In this document: positions 44,713 to 57,248 of the stretch, piece after piece
Numbering within the stretch: position 1 is the stretch's first letter
Layout: the number at the start of each line of letters is the position of its first letter
From: Astrocystis sublimbata
Taxonomy: Eukaryota; Ascomycota; Sordariomycetes; Xylariales; Xylariaceae
Length of the DNA stretch: 64,000 bases
NCBI GenBank assembly: GCA_022453515.1
Contig: JAJNNY010000064.1
Location: 62,001 to 126,000, forward strand
Direction of reading: 5' to 3'
Notes under the pieces: generated by a model
Seen by the model: the letters and a program-made list of their open reading frames with translations, nothing else
What the model was told of the DNA's origin: nothing
The model's database searches: none
Program-made: the position numbers and the translations under genes

Positions 44713-47214
44713 CAAGTGGTGAGTAATACCCACGGTTAATGCCCCACAACATGTATGTACTCTTCTTCGGCAAAGCAGATGCTGTGCTGATGGATTCAAG
44801 GATTCTCATTAAAAACAAGATCCCCCACGCAACAATGCAGCATACAAACTACTCAAATTTACTTACCAGACATGGCAATCAAGCAAGGAACAATCATCCT
44901 CGGCTCCTTAACACACCACTAATACACAACCAGGTGAGCATATTCCTGTTTACTAACCGTGAGTAGCTAATTTGGCACATTCAAAAATTCGGAGGGGTCT
45001 TTAGCATAAAAGATGAGACACGGCATGATGATTAATTATACCTAGGTAGTATCCTGGAGAGCATCCATGACGCAAGGTAACGTTCTTACCACGTGTTCGC
45101 AAGCCGTGCCACCTGGCACGCCTGGACCACCTGCTCACCTAACACAATGTCCGAGAAGATCCTGGCGTCCTGGCGGGGCAGCTAGAGCTGAATCTAGATT
45201 TCATGCACGGACTTCTTCAGCACAGTCCAAAGCGGACTTTTAAAGAATTTAGACCCACTTGGGCTCTGTGTACGGACAATATAACAAAGCCGAATCCGAA
45301 CTTTCATCCGAAGAGATGATTAAACATAGCCCAGGATTTAGGAGATCGCCGGCGGGAAGCGGAGATAGAGGATGCAACACTGATTCCTTGGTTATCTTAA
45401 TCATCACGATCAGACAGATATACGAGTAATACGTAGAAGGGCCAGGGACGTGTGCACCCGCTCCAATAAGGAAAAGGAAGCATTGGTGAGCTCAATTTCT
45501 ATGATAATAGACCCCCATGTCATCACTCATCCATTGCGTAGAATTTGATGGTATGTGCACTGCGCATACTTTCGTGGCTATCTCACACGCCCATTACGAG
45601 ACCAAGAAAATTGAGATCGATTGGTACATATGAGCTGCCAGGACCTTTCTAATTTGGACTTCGCTTATGCTAGGCTGCCCCTGGACAAGTGAAGCTTGGC
45701 ATCGGGGTTTCCAGACCATTGGAACCTGCAAACTCCACCGTATCTGCCTAAATCTACGGATCGAAGGGTGTTCACGGGTAGCGCTCACCATTAATGCTAC
45801 CTCAGTCTGCAGGCTGCAGACTCAAGCACCCTGTTTAAATTTTTCGATACACTCAGTTCCACAATCTTTTCATTAAAGCTAAAGACACTTGAGCTAATCA
45901 CCTATGGTAAACTAAGGAACAAGGAAAAGGAGTTAGCTAAACAGCACATTCAATGTTGAGAATCACAACAGGATACTACCATCCTGAACTAATAACCTCA
46001 ACCAAAATAAGTTACATTCGAGTACCCCACGTGGAAAACTGTTGAAGCGGCGGAGTGAGTCTTGTGCGTTGTGTGAGGAAGTGCAGGTCTAGTCGCGCAC
46101 GTAACATCAACGTCAACCACCATGGATCTGACTAAGATGGCTGTTCAGCTTCATGCGTGAATGAACAGGCTGTCTGTCAGTAAGGTCATTGAGCCGCCCA
46201 TTTTATGCTTAGTTGCTGCCATACTACCTGCCACCGGAGCCATTCGTAAGGGCTGGGACGTCTTGGTTTCCTCTAAAACCAGCGATTATTGATAGTGATA
46301 CTAAAGACCATCTCATCTAATGTGCCCTTCACCTCGAGAGCGACAGCTAAAAGTCATTCGGTTCAATGAGTCACAACCGAAGAGAATCACTATCAAGTCC
46401 AGCCACGACTAGAGTAGCCAGATATGGCCTAGTTTGTGCACGCAGTCATGATGATGTGAGCAAAACTGCAGGTACCTATATATGCGAGCCGGAATGATTC
46501 ATCATGAATGTCTACTAGCCAATGTGCACTTGAGAACCTCGCGTGACTTTAGCGCCATCCCATTGCAAGCTAGCGGAACAAGGGGCGGAGTTCCAGGCGG
46601 ACAACCCTTGAAGCTTTTGGTCCTGGCGTCTGGCAGAACAGTTACAGCGGGAGATCGCCTAGAACACCGCCTAGCAGCCCAGACCAGAGAAGCAGAGAGA
46701 ACCTGGAACTGCCCATGCTTTGTCATTTGGGCGGACCAATGAGCAATTGCAGCGATTCCCAATTCAGTAGCACAGCAACTGAGTCCTGAGAAAACTGTCC
46801 GATTGGCCAATCAAAACGTTTCCGCACCGCGACAGGCTACTGCGGACTTCTGAATAAACCCGAGATTCCTATCCGTGTTTCTGCTGACCCAGCGCCTTGG
46901 TAGCATGATTTCTGTCCCTGAACCTTGAGGCTTGAGTAGCAGTCGGAATTTGCAAGGTTCTTATTTAACTTGGCTGCACCCATCCCCCGGCAACCACTCT
47001 TCTCCCAGGCATTCACTGACAACATTACCTACTTAGGTATACATGTGTACTAGCGCCACCCCATCACATACCTCTTTCCTCTCTCCGCTGTCATTGTCTT
47101 TCTCTTTCTCCATTCTCCACTTCCATCGACAGAGTCAATCTTCAACCAGGATACAACAAATCCTGCCAACGCTGGAACCCGGACAAGGACACACACCACT
47201 TGTCGCTTTCCTCG
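44713..47214. other. Intergenic, no supported gene
   Basis: About 2.5 kb right of the retroelement. Short frames at 45594-45791, 46482-46742 and 46502-46810 have no recognisable product. The last 250 bp before 47215 are CT-rich and likely form the promoter and leader of the DHA2 transporter. Confidence 0.5.
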
Positions 47215-49240
47215 ATGTCTTCCCAGGGGCAACACCTGCCCGCTGCGGCATCAGATTCTACTCTGACTCCGAGTTCCAAGGTCCCTCTGGCATCTGAAAA
47301 GGATGCTTCATCGGCACTGTCTAGCCGGGACCACTCTATCTCTGACACTGGCGCCCACCCCGACAACTACCCAGAAAAGCTTGAAGGGCTAGCCAAGACT
47401 CAGACGGCGCAGACAACTAATAGCAACACATTGCAGCTTACCGAGACCAGGGAAGACGGCTCTGAGTACCCCAAAGGAATCAAGCTTCTGCTCATCTCGG
47501 TCGCCTTGTGTCTCAGTGTCTTCCTTGTTGCCCTCGAGTGAGTTTCTGCTCGGTTTCCCACCGATATATATTTGACGCGGTAGCTAACTACGAGAAATAG
47601 TAACTCAATCATTGCCACAGCCATCCCGGCTATCACTGATGAGTTCCAAAGTCTTGCGGACATCGGCTGGTACGGAAGTGGTATGTCTACCCCACCCGAG
47701 CCATGCATAACAGACAAGACGGGACGGCTGACATGATGAGCAGCCTATCTTCTCACAACCGCTGCTTTGCAGTTGTTGTTCGGAAAACTCTACACGTACC
47801 TAAATCTCAAATATGTCTATCTCACTGCAATTGTCATCTTTGAAATCGGTAGTTTGATATGCGGCGTTGCTAAGGACTCGCCAACTCTGATCGTTGGCCG
47901 AGCCATCGCTGGCCTGGGATCCGCGGGTCTGTTCTCTGGCGCACTCCTCATTCTCGCCCACAGTGTTCCGCTTGCCAAGAGACCTCTATACACGTAAGTC
48001 GCCCAACGACATGCATGGTTCTTCCACAACAAAAACTGACTTTCATGCAGCGGCCTCATTGGTGGTGTTTATGGCGTTGCCTCTGTCGCTGGTCCGCTTC
48101 TTGGCGGTGTCTTCACTGACAAAGTGGTATGTCGTCATACCTAGCCCAAATGTTCGCTTCGTGATAAGATCAACTGACACATGCTTCTAGACTTGGCGCT
48201 GGTGTTTCTACATCAACCTTCCGATTGGTGCTGTCACTCTCATTGTCATCGCCCTCATCTTCCCTAACCCCAAGATAAAGAAGCCGGCCAAGGAGCCCTT
48301 CCTGCAGCGGCTGATGCACTTCGACCCCATCGGCACGCTCATCTTTATTCCGGCCATCGTCTCCCTCCTGCTGGCACTCCAATGGGGAGGCACTATGTAC
48401 CCTTGGAACAGCGGTCGCATCATTGGTTTGTTCGTCACCTTTGGCGTGCTTCTCATCGTTTTCCTGTTTATCCAGTGGCACCAACAGGAGAACGCAACAG
48501 TGCCCCCTCGCATTTTCTCCAGTCGCACCGTTATGGCCGGTAGCTTCTTCGCCTTCAGCGTCGGATCTGCGTTCTTCCTATTCATCTACTACATCCCCAT
48601 CTGGTTTCAGTCGGTCCAGGGTGTATCGGCTGTCAACTCGGGCATCCGGAATCTGCCCATGCTTCTCAGTGTTGTTGTCGCTTCGATTCTCGCCGGGGGC
48701 CTCATTACTGCGTTCGGTTACTACACACCTTTCATGATCGTGGGCGTTGCTTTTGCTGCCATTGGCGGTGGTCTGTTGACCACCTGGACACCCCACGTCA
48801 ACTCGGCGACCTGGATCGGCTACCAGATAATATTTGGTATCGGCATTGGTCTTGGTCTGCAGCAGCCGCTCATCGCGGTACAGACCGCTCTCGACATCAA
48901 AGACGTGCCCGTCGGAACTGCGGTGGTCACCTTCATGCAGACCCTTGGCGGCGCTTTGTTTGTCTCCGTCGGCAACAGCGTGTTCAACAACAAACTCGTC
49001 GAAGAGCTGAAGCACAACCTGCCTTCAACTGACCCCGCCGAGATCCTTCGAGTCGGTACCACCAACTTGCGCAAACTGCCGGCAGAGATCCTGCCCGAGG
49101 TCCTGCTCTCGTACAACACTGCCTTGACCACGGCCTTCATTGTCGCCACTGCTCTGGCTTCCGTTGCCATCATCGGGGCAGTATCAATGGAGTGGAAGAG
49201 TGTCAAGGGCAAAAAGCTCGAACCCGGATTCGCCGCCTAA
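47215..49240 (+). CDS. MFS multidrug transporter, DHA2 (14-helix) family
   Basis: Predicted 592-residue drug:proton antiporter of the plasma membrane. Exons: 47215-47537, 47601-47680, 47744-47993, 48051-48126, 48191-49240. The first 95 residues are a Ser/Thr-rich cytosolic tail. Family motifs follow: [20 protein letters not shown] across the first splice (helix 1 motif), [56 protein letters not shown] (antiporter motif C), and [15 protein letters not shown]. The long second half has the helices typical of 14-helix members ([46 protein letters not shown]). Homologues export fungal toxins or antifungals, but no biosynthetic gene lies beside it here. It looks intact. Confidence 0.93.
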
Positions 49241-50394
49241 GGACTGCATTGTCCCACTCGGGCTAGAATGCTGGGATACGTCTTCGACTTGTACAACATA
49301 CATCCCTTCAGGAGTCTTGGTATTCTGCCCCATGCAATACGGACAGCCACGACAGGGTAATGACACGGTGTTTGGTAATTGGTTCTGAAACAGAGCATCG
49401 CACAGCATTAGAAGGGTCGGCTTTCTGTTTATGAGCATTGCACACGGCGTTGGTAGACGGATATACTGGCTTTGCTTCGGGTACTATAGGCGGTGTGATG
49501 GTCTCGCAACCATAATGCACATACGCAACGTAACTATTGTAATATGAGAGTTTGAAGCTTCTGGGGGTTTGAAAGCTTCCTAATGAACAAAGTCACCACT
49601 TAAAGATGTTTCCCTCCTTCTTTCCACCGCCCTTCCCCATGTCCTGTGTGTGTGCTCTATGTCATATACCCAACTACTTGGGGTTTAGGATGGGATTTTG
49701 CGCGATGTAGAGGTACAATGACGGGAACTTTGCGCATCCTAGGCTTCAGATGGTCTATCCCACCTTGTGTGCTTGCCAAACGCTACACAATTGCCAGCCA
49801 TAGATGATATCGTTGGTCTCTCAAACGCCCGATGGTAATACTCCATCAGGTATTCCTAACATCGATTGTCTTGAAGCCTGAACTGTCGGATCCTGGTTGA
49901 ACGACCTTCCATATGACAAATACCTCGGGTAGGCAGTATTGTCTGCATGTAACAAACTGGGAGTCGCACCTGAACGTATCATCTCCAGTGCTGCCCCGGA
50001 ATGGGAACCTTAACCGAAGCACTTGGGTCCTTACCTACATGGTACCTACCTAGGTAGATACCTAGGTACGTTAGGCGCAAGTTCCCTAATACCTACAACC
50101 TAGGTTAAGTAGGTACGTACATACAGACAGGACGGAGCTTTCTTGTGGGTGCTCCTTCTCTCCTAGGTACATGTATGTACCTAAATTAGATTAGGTAGGA
50201 GGTAGGTAGTACCTACCTCTTACATCTTCTGTTAATCTCAACCTTGCACTCTCCCACTTGCCACTTGAGCTTGGTCAGTTCATTCAGCTTCACACCCTTC
50301 GAACAGCCACCATCGTATCGTCGTTCCTTCCATGCTGAAGGCGCCAGCAAACTTCGCGACTGTATGAACCTTCGTTCCACAAACAACGACCACA
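49241..50394. other. Intergenic with TACCTA patch
   Basis: About 1.15 kb. The dense palindromic TACCTA/TAGGTA patch at 50030-50220 lies just upstream of the BTB gene. No gene was seen. Confidence 0.55.
50033..50218. repeat. TACCTA/TAGGTA palindromic patch
   Basis: Clusters such as TACCTACCTAGGTAGATACC and GGTAGGAGGTAGGTAGTACC within 190 bp upstream of a gene start, with GTACATGTATGTAC between them. Confidence 0.75.
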
Positions 50395-51396
50395 ATGACA
50401 GCATCCGTGTATCATCCCGGGGCGTCTTCTTTCGACGAGGAGTATGTGAAATTACCTAGAGTCTGGGAGGATATTACAAGATGGTAAAGGATTGGCTGAC
50501 CTTGTCTCTAGGCTTCTTGAGTCCGGAATGTTCTCTGACATCAAGGTCATCTGCAAGGACAAGACCTGGTTACTTCACCGTGTCATTGTAGCAACAAGAT
50601 GCCCTTACTTTGAAGCGCAGGCCGCAGATGACTCGGTTGTCAAGATCGAAGACTTCACACCAGGTGAGGTATATTGGGTCATTCATTTTATTTACACGGG
50701 AAAGTGTAGGTCTCCAGGCTCGACTGCAACCCGGGAAATACTTGATAGTGAATGCATGGTGATTAACAAGGCGACTAACTCCTGTCTTTAGTGCCCAGTT
50801 ATTTGAAAGAAGACCTTGATCCAGCTTCCACTCTTACCGAACTCACAATTTGTCTGGATCTGTTCGCACTGGGCAAACACTTTTTACTTGAGGGGCTTCG
50901 AAACCTCGCTATCGATCTACTCACAGAGAAAATCATTGTCGAGGCAAACGAGATTCAAGCCAGCTGTCGGAAGAACGACACTAAAACTCTGCCATCCCGT
51001 CGCTTCCCTTTCCATTTCTTACGACTCGTGCGCGCCGTCTATAATGGACCGAAGGCCGACAACTTCAAGGAGCTGAGACCCGTGTTAATGCTCTACCTGA
51101 AACTCACACGTTACTTGGTCCTCCGAGACGAAATCATGGGCAACGAGCTGCGTACCGACAAGGAGTTGGCCGGCTTTCTGGACGACATTCTCAAGGAGAC
51201 GTTATTCAGACCCTTGTTTGAAGACAAAGCCCCCCTGTCAATGCCGACGACATGCAATAAATGTGGCAAAGCACTCACATTTGCCACTAGATTCGGAGAT
51301 GCTACTACAGGGAAGGGGCACCGGGCCTGGTGTCGAGAATGTCAGCCACTGGGAAGGAAGAATGTGATGGATATTATTGTCGCCGCGAATGACTAG
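50395..51396 (+). CDS. BTB/POZ domain protein with C-terminal CxxC...CxxC motif
   Basis: Three exons (50395-50441, 50512-50705, 50792-51396) give 281 residues. The short first exon (MTASVYHPGASSFDEE) joins to LLESGMFSDIKVICKDKTWL, followed by HRVIVATRCPYFEAQAADDS and VYWVIHFIYTGK. Together these are the BTB/POZ fold used for dimerisation or Cullin3 binding. The second half is helical, as in fungal BTB proteins, and ends with a probable zinc-binding motif (CNKCGKALTFATRFGD, then WCRECQP). No Kelch, MATH or DNA-binding domain is present. Fungal BTB-only genes are numerous and mostly uncharacterised. The start depends on the first splice; without it the BTB part has no ATG before LESGM. Confidence 0.82.
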
Positions 51397-52944
51397 GGTT
51401 GTTACGGCAGTGTTTAATCGGCCGTCATTGAAGAGTGATGTAGCGGGTTCAGTGACTGTGATTTATCGTGATGATAAATACGTTTCCGTATAGTTTCTAA
51501 TCCTTTTCTAAATACCACGCAAGGCGAAACAGATATGGCCAGTGTGGTTACTGGGGAGAAGAATCGACCACATGAGATCCGGTTATCTGTCGTAGACTTT
51601 TTGAGACGATGTGACTTTATTCCCTAACACATGCTATGAACACGCACACTAACTGCGACTCACTCCTCCGTATTAAGACACTCGAATGGTTGCTATTATG
51701 CTGAAAATTCCCAATTTTGAATTTGAACGGTTAACAGTACTCATACAACATAGAAATTCATGTAGTGGAAAGTAGCGATCGGTCAAGAAGCGACGGGAGA
51801 TGGATATCTGAATTCGATGAATAATAATCAACGGATAGCTAACATGGACAGACAAGCAAGGTGTGTATTTGCGCGGAATATAGACAAGACAGAGTGGCCA
51901 AAATGAGTCTGGGCCATAGTCGGTTACACACAGGGCAAGCACAATGGCTCGCCACAGTCCTCGGTCGGACTGAATAACAGGTCGTTAGTTGCTTTCCGGG
52001 GAAGCTGGGTAAATTTAAAACAGAGGGATGCAAATCGTTCGGCGAGTGCAACTCATTCTTGTCTTTTCGGCAAAAATTAGCTGAGCGCGTATGATAATCA
52101 GCCCATGAGTGAAGAGCAGAAGAACGTTTACCAATCAACTGCCTAGGAGGAAAACTTCCAACCAATTAATTACTTAGGCAGATGAATCAGATACCACCCG
52201 GAAACAAATGCAAGCGGTCCCAGGCCCTTAGCTACCACCATCGTAGACCAACGAATCTTCGTGAACCTTACCTTTGCCAGAGTATTGGCGTCAAGCACCT
52301 CCGTTTGACGAAACCTCCGGCCTAGAATCATCTGGACTCGGAGTGCGAAAGCGATATAGAACAAGACTTTAGTTGCCCCAAAGAATGAAAAGCAGTGGCT
52401 TGCTGTCAACCACTTCGAATTCATATATCATGCATAGCAAGGTTAACCAACCAAGAATTATTCACTATTAATTACTGGTTCCACGATTGAAAAGAGGAAT
52501 AGGTCCCGTCAGTAGTGTTGAAATTTGCAGCCCTTGGCCCTGAAGCTGCGATTTAACTTAGGTAAGTACTAAGTAGTACCTACATGTAGCCTGGCACATC
52601 ATTCTGTGTTTGCCACTCCCAGCGCCAGTTCAACTCTTCGGCGTAACCCCCACCTCGTCGGGATTGCAAGCCTGGCGCCTGAAGCAATGCGTTCTTAGCC
52701 CTAGTAGAAACAACCACTGGGAAACCTTTGAGAAACTCCCAAGAATCCCTTGCTATGATACAGAGCGCTGCAGCACTCCTACCCGACACTCATTACATCA
52801 GTCTTTCTCGTCGGATCACTGCGATTCTGGTTCTTTCCATTCTCACATCACGCTGCATAAATATCCCGTGGACTTGTCTACTTTTCGGATACGGAGCCTC
52901 TCATCGGACGCCCAATCATCTGCGGATCACGTTTTGATGTGATC
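51397..52944. other. Intergenic, one weak membrane-protein frame
   Basis: About 1.5 kb. A minus frame at 52170-52424 (84 codons) has two hydrophobic stretches (FFGATKVLFYIAFALRVQMI and VVAKGLGPLAFVSGWYLIHL) and starts with ATG, so a small membrane protein is possible but unsupported by homology. The promoter of the AAA gene lies at the right end. Confidence 0.4.
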
Positions 52945-54780
52945 ATGAGTCTGAACAGCCTGCTAGCCCTGACGGGCACGCCCGTGCCGCCTTACGCGTA
53001 CACTGGTGCACAAGAAATACTGAGATCAGGCGACTTTCCGATCATTAAGCGGTTCTTCAAAACATGGTTAAAGATTGACCTCGAGAAATTGGCCTATGCA
53101 CTTGCTCTCTTGGGCGCCATGTCAACTGGTGTGAAGATGATCAAAAGCCTGGGCGCCTGGACGTGGACCTACATCTCCCGTTTCTTCGTGTCAGCCGTCA
53201 AGGTGGCAGGGAACGATCAGCTCAAGCAGGATTTTCTCAGCTGGTTTCGGGACAATGTCCTGCCCCGACAGCATCCTCGTGTCCTTGATGCGCAATACCA
53301 CACGGTAGCTTCTGCCTACCACGATCGAGCTTATTACTCAGGGTATTACTACGATGGATCCGTGGATATTGAGGATACTGGCATGATGATGAAAAGGAAA
53401 TCTAACAAACATCGTCCGGTAGACTATGTGCGCTTTCCCACTTCCTGTCGTCCACAACCCGGAAGAAACGCGGAACTGATTGAAATGCGACACAGATGCC
53501 CACCTTTGGCAATACATGGTTCGTTCACAATAGAAACGTCTTCATCATTCGCCAAGTGGATAATACTGTGAACAGCCGCATGGGCGGGGACAATTTCTAC
53601 AAGCCCTCCAAAGGCCAGGAAGACCTTGTCGTCATGTGCTTAGGCCGCTCTCCAGAGCCTATCAAGAGGTGAGTCCCCCCCAAGTTTTGTGATCGTATTC
53701 TAGCACTTTCCTGGAGTAGCAAGAGCTGAGTGCGCGCGGGCTCCGGAGCATTGACAGCACCGTGGCAGACTATTCAAGATATGCCAAGAATACATCGGCA
53801 ACAAAACCACCAAGCAGATCAACGTCTGGCATACTGAACGTATTCATGGAAGCGCATGGGGTCCCCCACAAGCCGTCCCACAGCGACCGCTCACGACCGT
53901 ACATATGGCTAAGGCCGTCAAGGAGGACCTGGTGGCCGACATCGAGCGGTATAACTCCAAGGAGTGTCGCAAGTTTTATGAGTCGCGCGCAATCCCCTAC
54001 CGACGGGGCTACCTGCTATATGGCCCCCCCGGCACAGGAAAGACATCACGTAGGAACAATTCCCAGCATTTATCCCTGCAATACACGCTACTTGGTGCTA
54101 TTTACGATGGAAACGAGGCAGTAGGTACCGCTAACGCTTTATACCATGTACCAGTATGTCTTGGATTAGCCAGCCATTTCACCACCGACATCTACTTCCT
54201 GCACATGCCCAGTGTTAAGGGCGACAACGATCTCAGCTTCCTGTTTCACAGACTGCCAACACAGTGCTTCGTTGTGCTAGAGGATATCGACGCTGTCGGC
54301 CTGAAACGCGACGAGATCCTGCCCAAGAATAGCGACAATAGCAGCGCCATGATTACCAACAAGATAAGAAGATGCACCTTATCCGGACTCTTGAACGCGC
54401 TCGACGGAATTACATCTTCCCAAGGGCGCATTGTTCTCATGACCACAAACCATATTGACCGCCTGGATCCGGCCCTCGTGCGTCCCGGACGCGTCGACAA
54501 AAAGGTTTTCCTCGGGCCGCTGGGGAAGGAGGCTGCGAGAGAGATGTTCGTGCGTTTCTATGAGAAGGATGAGAAGACGGCCGCCAACTCAGGACAGGAG
54601 GCAGAGGAACAGAAGCTGGAGGCGTCGGCGGATGAATTTAGAAATAAGGTGCCCGAGGGACTGCTCACTCCGGCGGAGCTTCAGGGATATCTGCTGAACC
54701 ACCGAGACCATCCCGATGCAGCGGTGGCCGAGTTTGATATATTTCTTCAGGCCCATGAGACGAAGGCAGGTGCTGGATGA
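52945..54780 (+). CDS. BCS1-like AAA ATPase
   Basis: Predicted 520 residues. Exons: 52945-53427, 53496-53668, 53769-54049, 54155-54780. The N-terminal part has one hydrophobic helix (LEKLAYALALLGAMSTGVKM) and the BCS1-specific middle region, including FGNTWFVHNRNVFIIRQVDN. The AAA domain has Walker A GPPGTGKTSL (formed across the third intron), Walker B-like CFVVLEDIDAVG, and MTTNHIDRLDPALVRPGRVD with the second-region arginines. Yeast Bcs1 moves the Rieske protein into complex III, but fungi have many divergent paralogues, and this one need not be the orthologue. The first intron uses a weaker GTGCGC donor; without it the frame breaks. The C-terminus is charged and Ala-rich. Confidence 0.85.
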
Positions 54781-55307
54781 TGGCTTCATATCTGGTGATG
54801 GATTTGCAAAGCATGGACCTGTTCCTAGCTAACTGATTCATGTTGGCAAAGCCTAATGCGTAGTGAATATGAGGAAATCGTCAAAAACTGAGCAGCGCTG
54901 TTGCAGTCGAGGTGATGCACGACATCTCCCACTACCGGCCTATAGATAGTGGGTAAGCAATAATTTACTTAGCATGCTCATAGTCCCGCCGGATAAACTT
55001 GTTTGCAAACTTTTGTTAACTAGTTAAAAGCTAGAAGTGATGAGTTACTAGGTTATCATGACTTTGTGACTACATAAGTAGGTATGTATCATCCCATTTC
55101 ATAATTCGTATGAGAAACCCCGGCCATCAGATCCTCGTAACAATCATCAAGACCATAGCTCTGATCCATCGTGACAGCATACACACATGCTCACTCAGAA
55201 ACATACCGCGACATTGCCACTCATCAGCATCCCAACTCATCACCACTGAGCATACCAGTTCATGCCTCATCATCATAATCCTCCCACCCGCCTTTCTCTT
55301 ACCCCTC
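54781..55307. other. Convergent intergenic region
   Basis: About 530 bp between the 3' ends of the AAA ATPase and the Q/N-rich gene. No gene was seen. Confidence 0.55.
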
Positions 55308-55934
55308 TTAGAACCCAAGAGCGGAGTTGAAGGCATCAGCCGTAGTCGCGTCCTTGGTGCCGAGCGCCTCGGTGCTCGCCTGCGCGGCCTCGCACGCCGC
55401 GACAGCCGCCTCGTTGGCAGAGCACACGTTCGTCAGTTGATCGCAGATTCGATTCATGATGATGCTTGGGTTCAGTGCATCTTGCTGACCCTCGGCCACC
55501 ACCGGGTCCGTTGGCAAGAATGTCCCCTCGTCCGCCTTGCGACCAGCCCGGCCGAGCTGGAAGTCCATCGTTGGAGTGCATGTACCGAAGTCTGCGGCGC
55601 CGCCCGCGCCTGCATCGGCGTTACCGTTGTCGGCATTGTTGTTATCCTGACCCTGGTTCTGGTCTTGGCCCTGGTTCTGGTTCTGGTCTTGACCCTGGTT
55701 CTGGTTCTGGTCTTGGCCCTGGTTCTGGTTCTGGTCTTGACCCTGGTTCTGGTTCTGGTCTTGGCCCTGGTTGCCGTTGTTGAAGTTGTTATCGAAGTTT
55801 CCGTTGTTATTGTTTTGGTCTTGGTTCTGGTTTCCATTGTTGACTTGGTTCTGATCCTGTCGCGGCACGCGAATCACGGCACCGGAGACGGCAGTAGCCG
55901 CGAGGAAAGTGAGAAGGAGGTTCTTGGGCTGCAT
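55308..55934 (-). CDS. Secreted Q/N-repeat protein with C-terminal four-cysteine domain
   Basis: Intronless gene of 208 residues. A signal peptide (MQPKNLLLTFLAATAVSGAV) is followed by a processing-like RVPR site. A low-complexity region made of Q, N, D and G follows, with four to five copies of the octapeptide QGQDQNQN. The last 90 residues form a conserved-looking domain with four cysteines (FGTCTPTMDFQLGRAGRKAD, then ALNPSIIMNRICDQLTNVCS and AACEAAQAS). This C-terminal pattern occurs in many secreted ascomycete proteins of unknown function. The repeat region is likely disordered and prion-like in composition; a role at the cell surface or as an extracellular matrix protein is inference. 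Antisense plus frames over the repeat are shadows. Confidence 0.82.
   Translation of the reverse strand: MQPKNLLLTFLAATAVSGAVIRVPRQDQNQVNNGNQNQDQNNNNGNFDNNFNNGNQGQDQNQNQGQDQNQNQGQDQNQNQGQDQNQNQGQDQNQGQDNNNADNGNADAGAGGAADFGTCTPTMDFQLGRAGRKADEGTFLPTDPVVAEGQQDALNPSIIMNRICDQLTNVCSANEAAVAACEAAQASTEALGTKDATTADAFNSALGF
55648..55772. repeat. 24-bp tandem repeat (48-bp higher order)
   Basis: Units of 24 bp encode QGQDQNQN on the minus strand. Consecutive units alternate GGC and GGT for Gly, so the true period is 48 bp. Confidence 0.85.
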
Positions 55935-57248
55935 CTTGACGTGATTTTCGCTTCGGGGGTATCGTAAAAGTTGATAGAAAGCCGACTAGCGGGTTGTAAT
56001 TACTATTAGTGTGTATGGTAAGGACAAGTTCACAGAACTCGTGGAGTGAAGTGACAATGAATATGTAAATGAGATCAACTCGTGTGGAAGGGAGGCAAGC
56101 AAGACAGATGAGATGAACAACTGAGATAATTTATCGAGAGGTACGCAAATCCAGTTAACCTGTATATATACCAGATTCTAATTCAGCAGCGCAGCAACCT
56201 GACAGATCAATTCCCGCGAGTCTGCCGTGTTCGTCGCATGTTTGCATGTGTCCGTCTCGCCTGTCAACGTACGAAGTGTATGATCACCGCGGACTTGAGA
56301 CGTGCAACGTTATGGGGTTATGGGTTTTTTTGCAGATCTTGGTAAGGTACCATGTTTCCCTGCTCTGGCAAGCGAGGCAAGTCCTGCCGGGGGTTTCGGC
56401 TTGGCGGACCGAGACGAGAGATTGTGAGGCATGGGGTCACGTCAACTCAGACTCGTCAGGCGAGTCGGGCTTGGAGCAAGAGAACTATTCACTGCATCTC
56501 CTCGCCTATCGCTCAATCACTCCCAAAGATTAGACGAACAGCGAAGCAGATCTCATGGCAACATTGTCAGATGGGAATGAAATCAAGTCCGACTGTCAAG
56601 CGAATGCCAAGATTGCCGCTTCAAGTAAGAGACGCAAGATCTAGCCAATCATTATCGGCTGTCAGCTCCCTACCGCTGACCCTTTTATGACCCGCATTCA
56701 TTACCCATTCCCCTATTGAGCTCTTCGCGCTCTGCCTTAGTATTGTGATGATTGGCAAACGTCAAGGCGTCGTCACGGGTGAACCAAGACATTCCAATTT
56801 GATTTGCTCCACCCCGTATTACTGCATGGCTTGCACAGCATGAAGTGCATGCTCATACTAAAGCATGAATCGTCGATTGGAGTTGTATCGGAGGCTGCTG
56901 TACATGATGTCAAGTAAAAACACCCAGCACCTTAATTTACCACCAACGGGAGGAACAAACACCCGGTCGGAAACCCCAGCTGCCCACATTGTCTGTGAAA
57001 CACCTCCCAGTTCACCTAGGATGACCCCCCCAAGAAGTAAAATTATGGTAAAACATATGTTTCCTGGCAGTATCCCATGTTCCTTCGATCCCGCTGTCAA
57101 CAAGTCTTGATATAACTGCCTAACCGAATGCACTTTTCTCAGGGTGAGTCCAAAAAGGATGGGTGCGATGGGATATTCAATGATCCTTCCAAAACTGAGT
57201 TGTTGTACCCTCTCGAAAGGGAGGGCATGTGAAATGTTAATAATGCCA
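55935..57248. other. Intergenic between two minus-strand genes
   Basis: About 1.3 kb holding the promoter of the Q/N-rich gene and the 3' end of the next gene. Plus frames at 56246-56533 and 56352-56690 have no recognisable product. Confidence 0.5.

Noticed and set aside
55466..55967. Plus-strand frames with leucine/valine or glycine repeats
   Set aside because: Antisense shadows of the Q/N repeat; the minus frame has a signal peptide and a conserved C-terminal domain.
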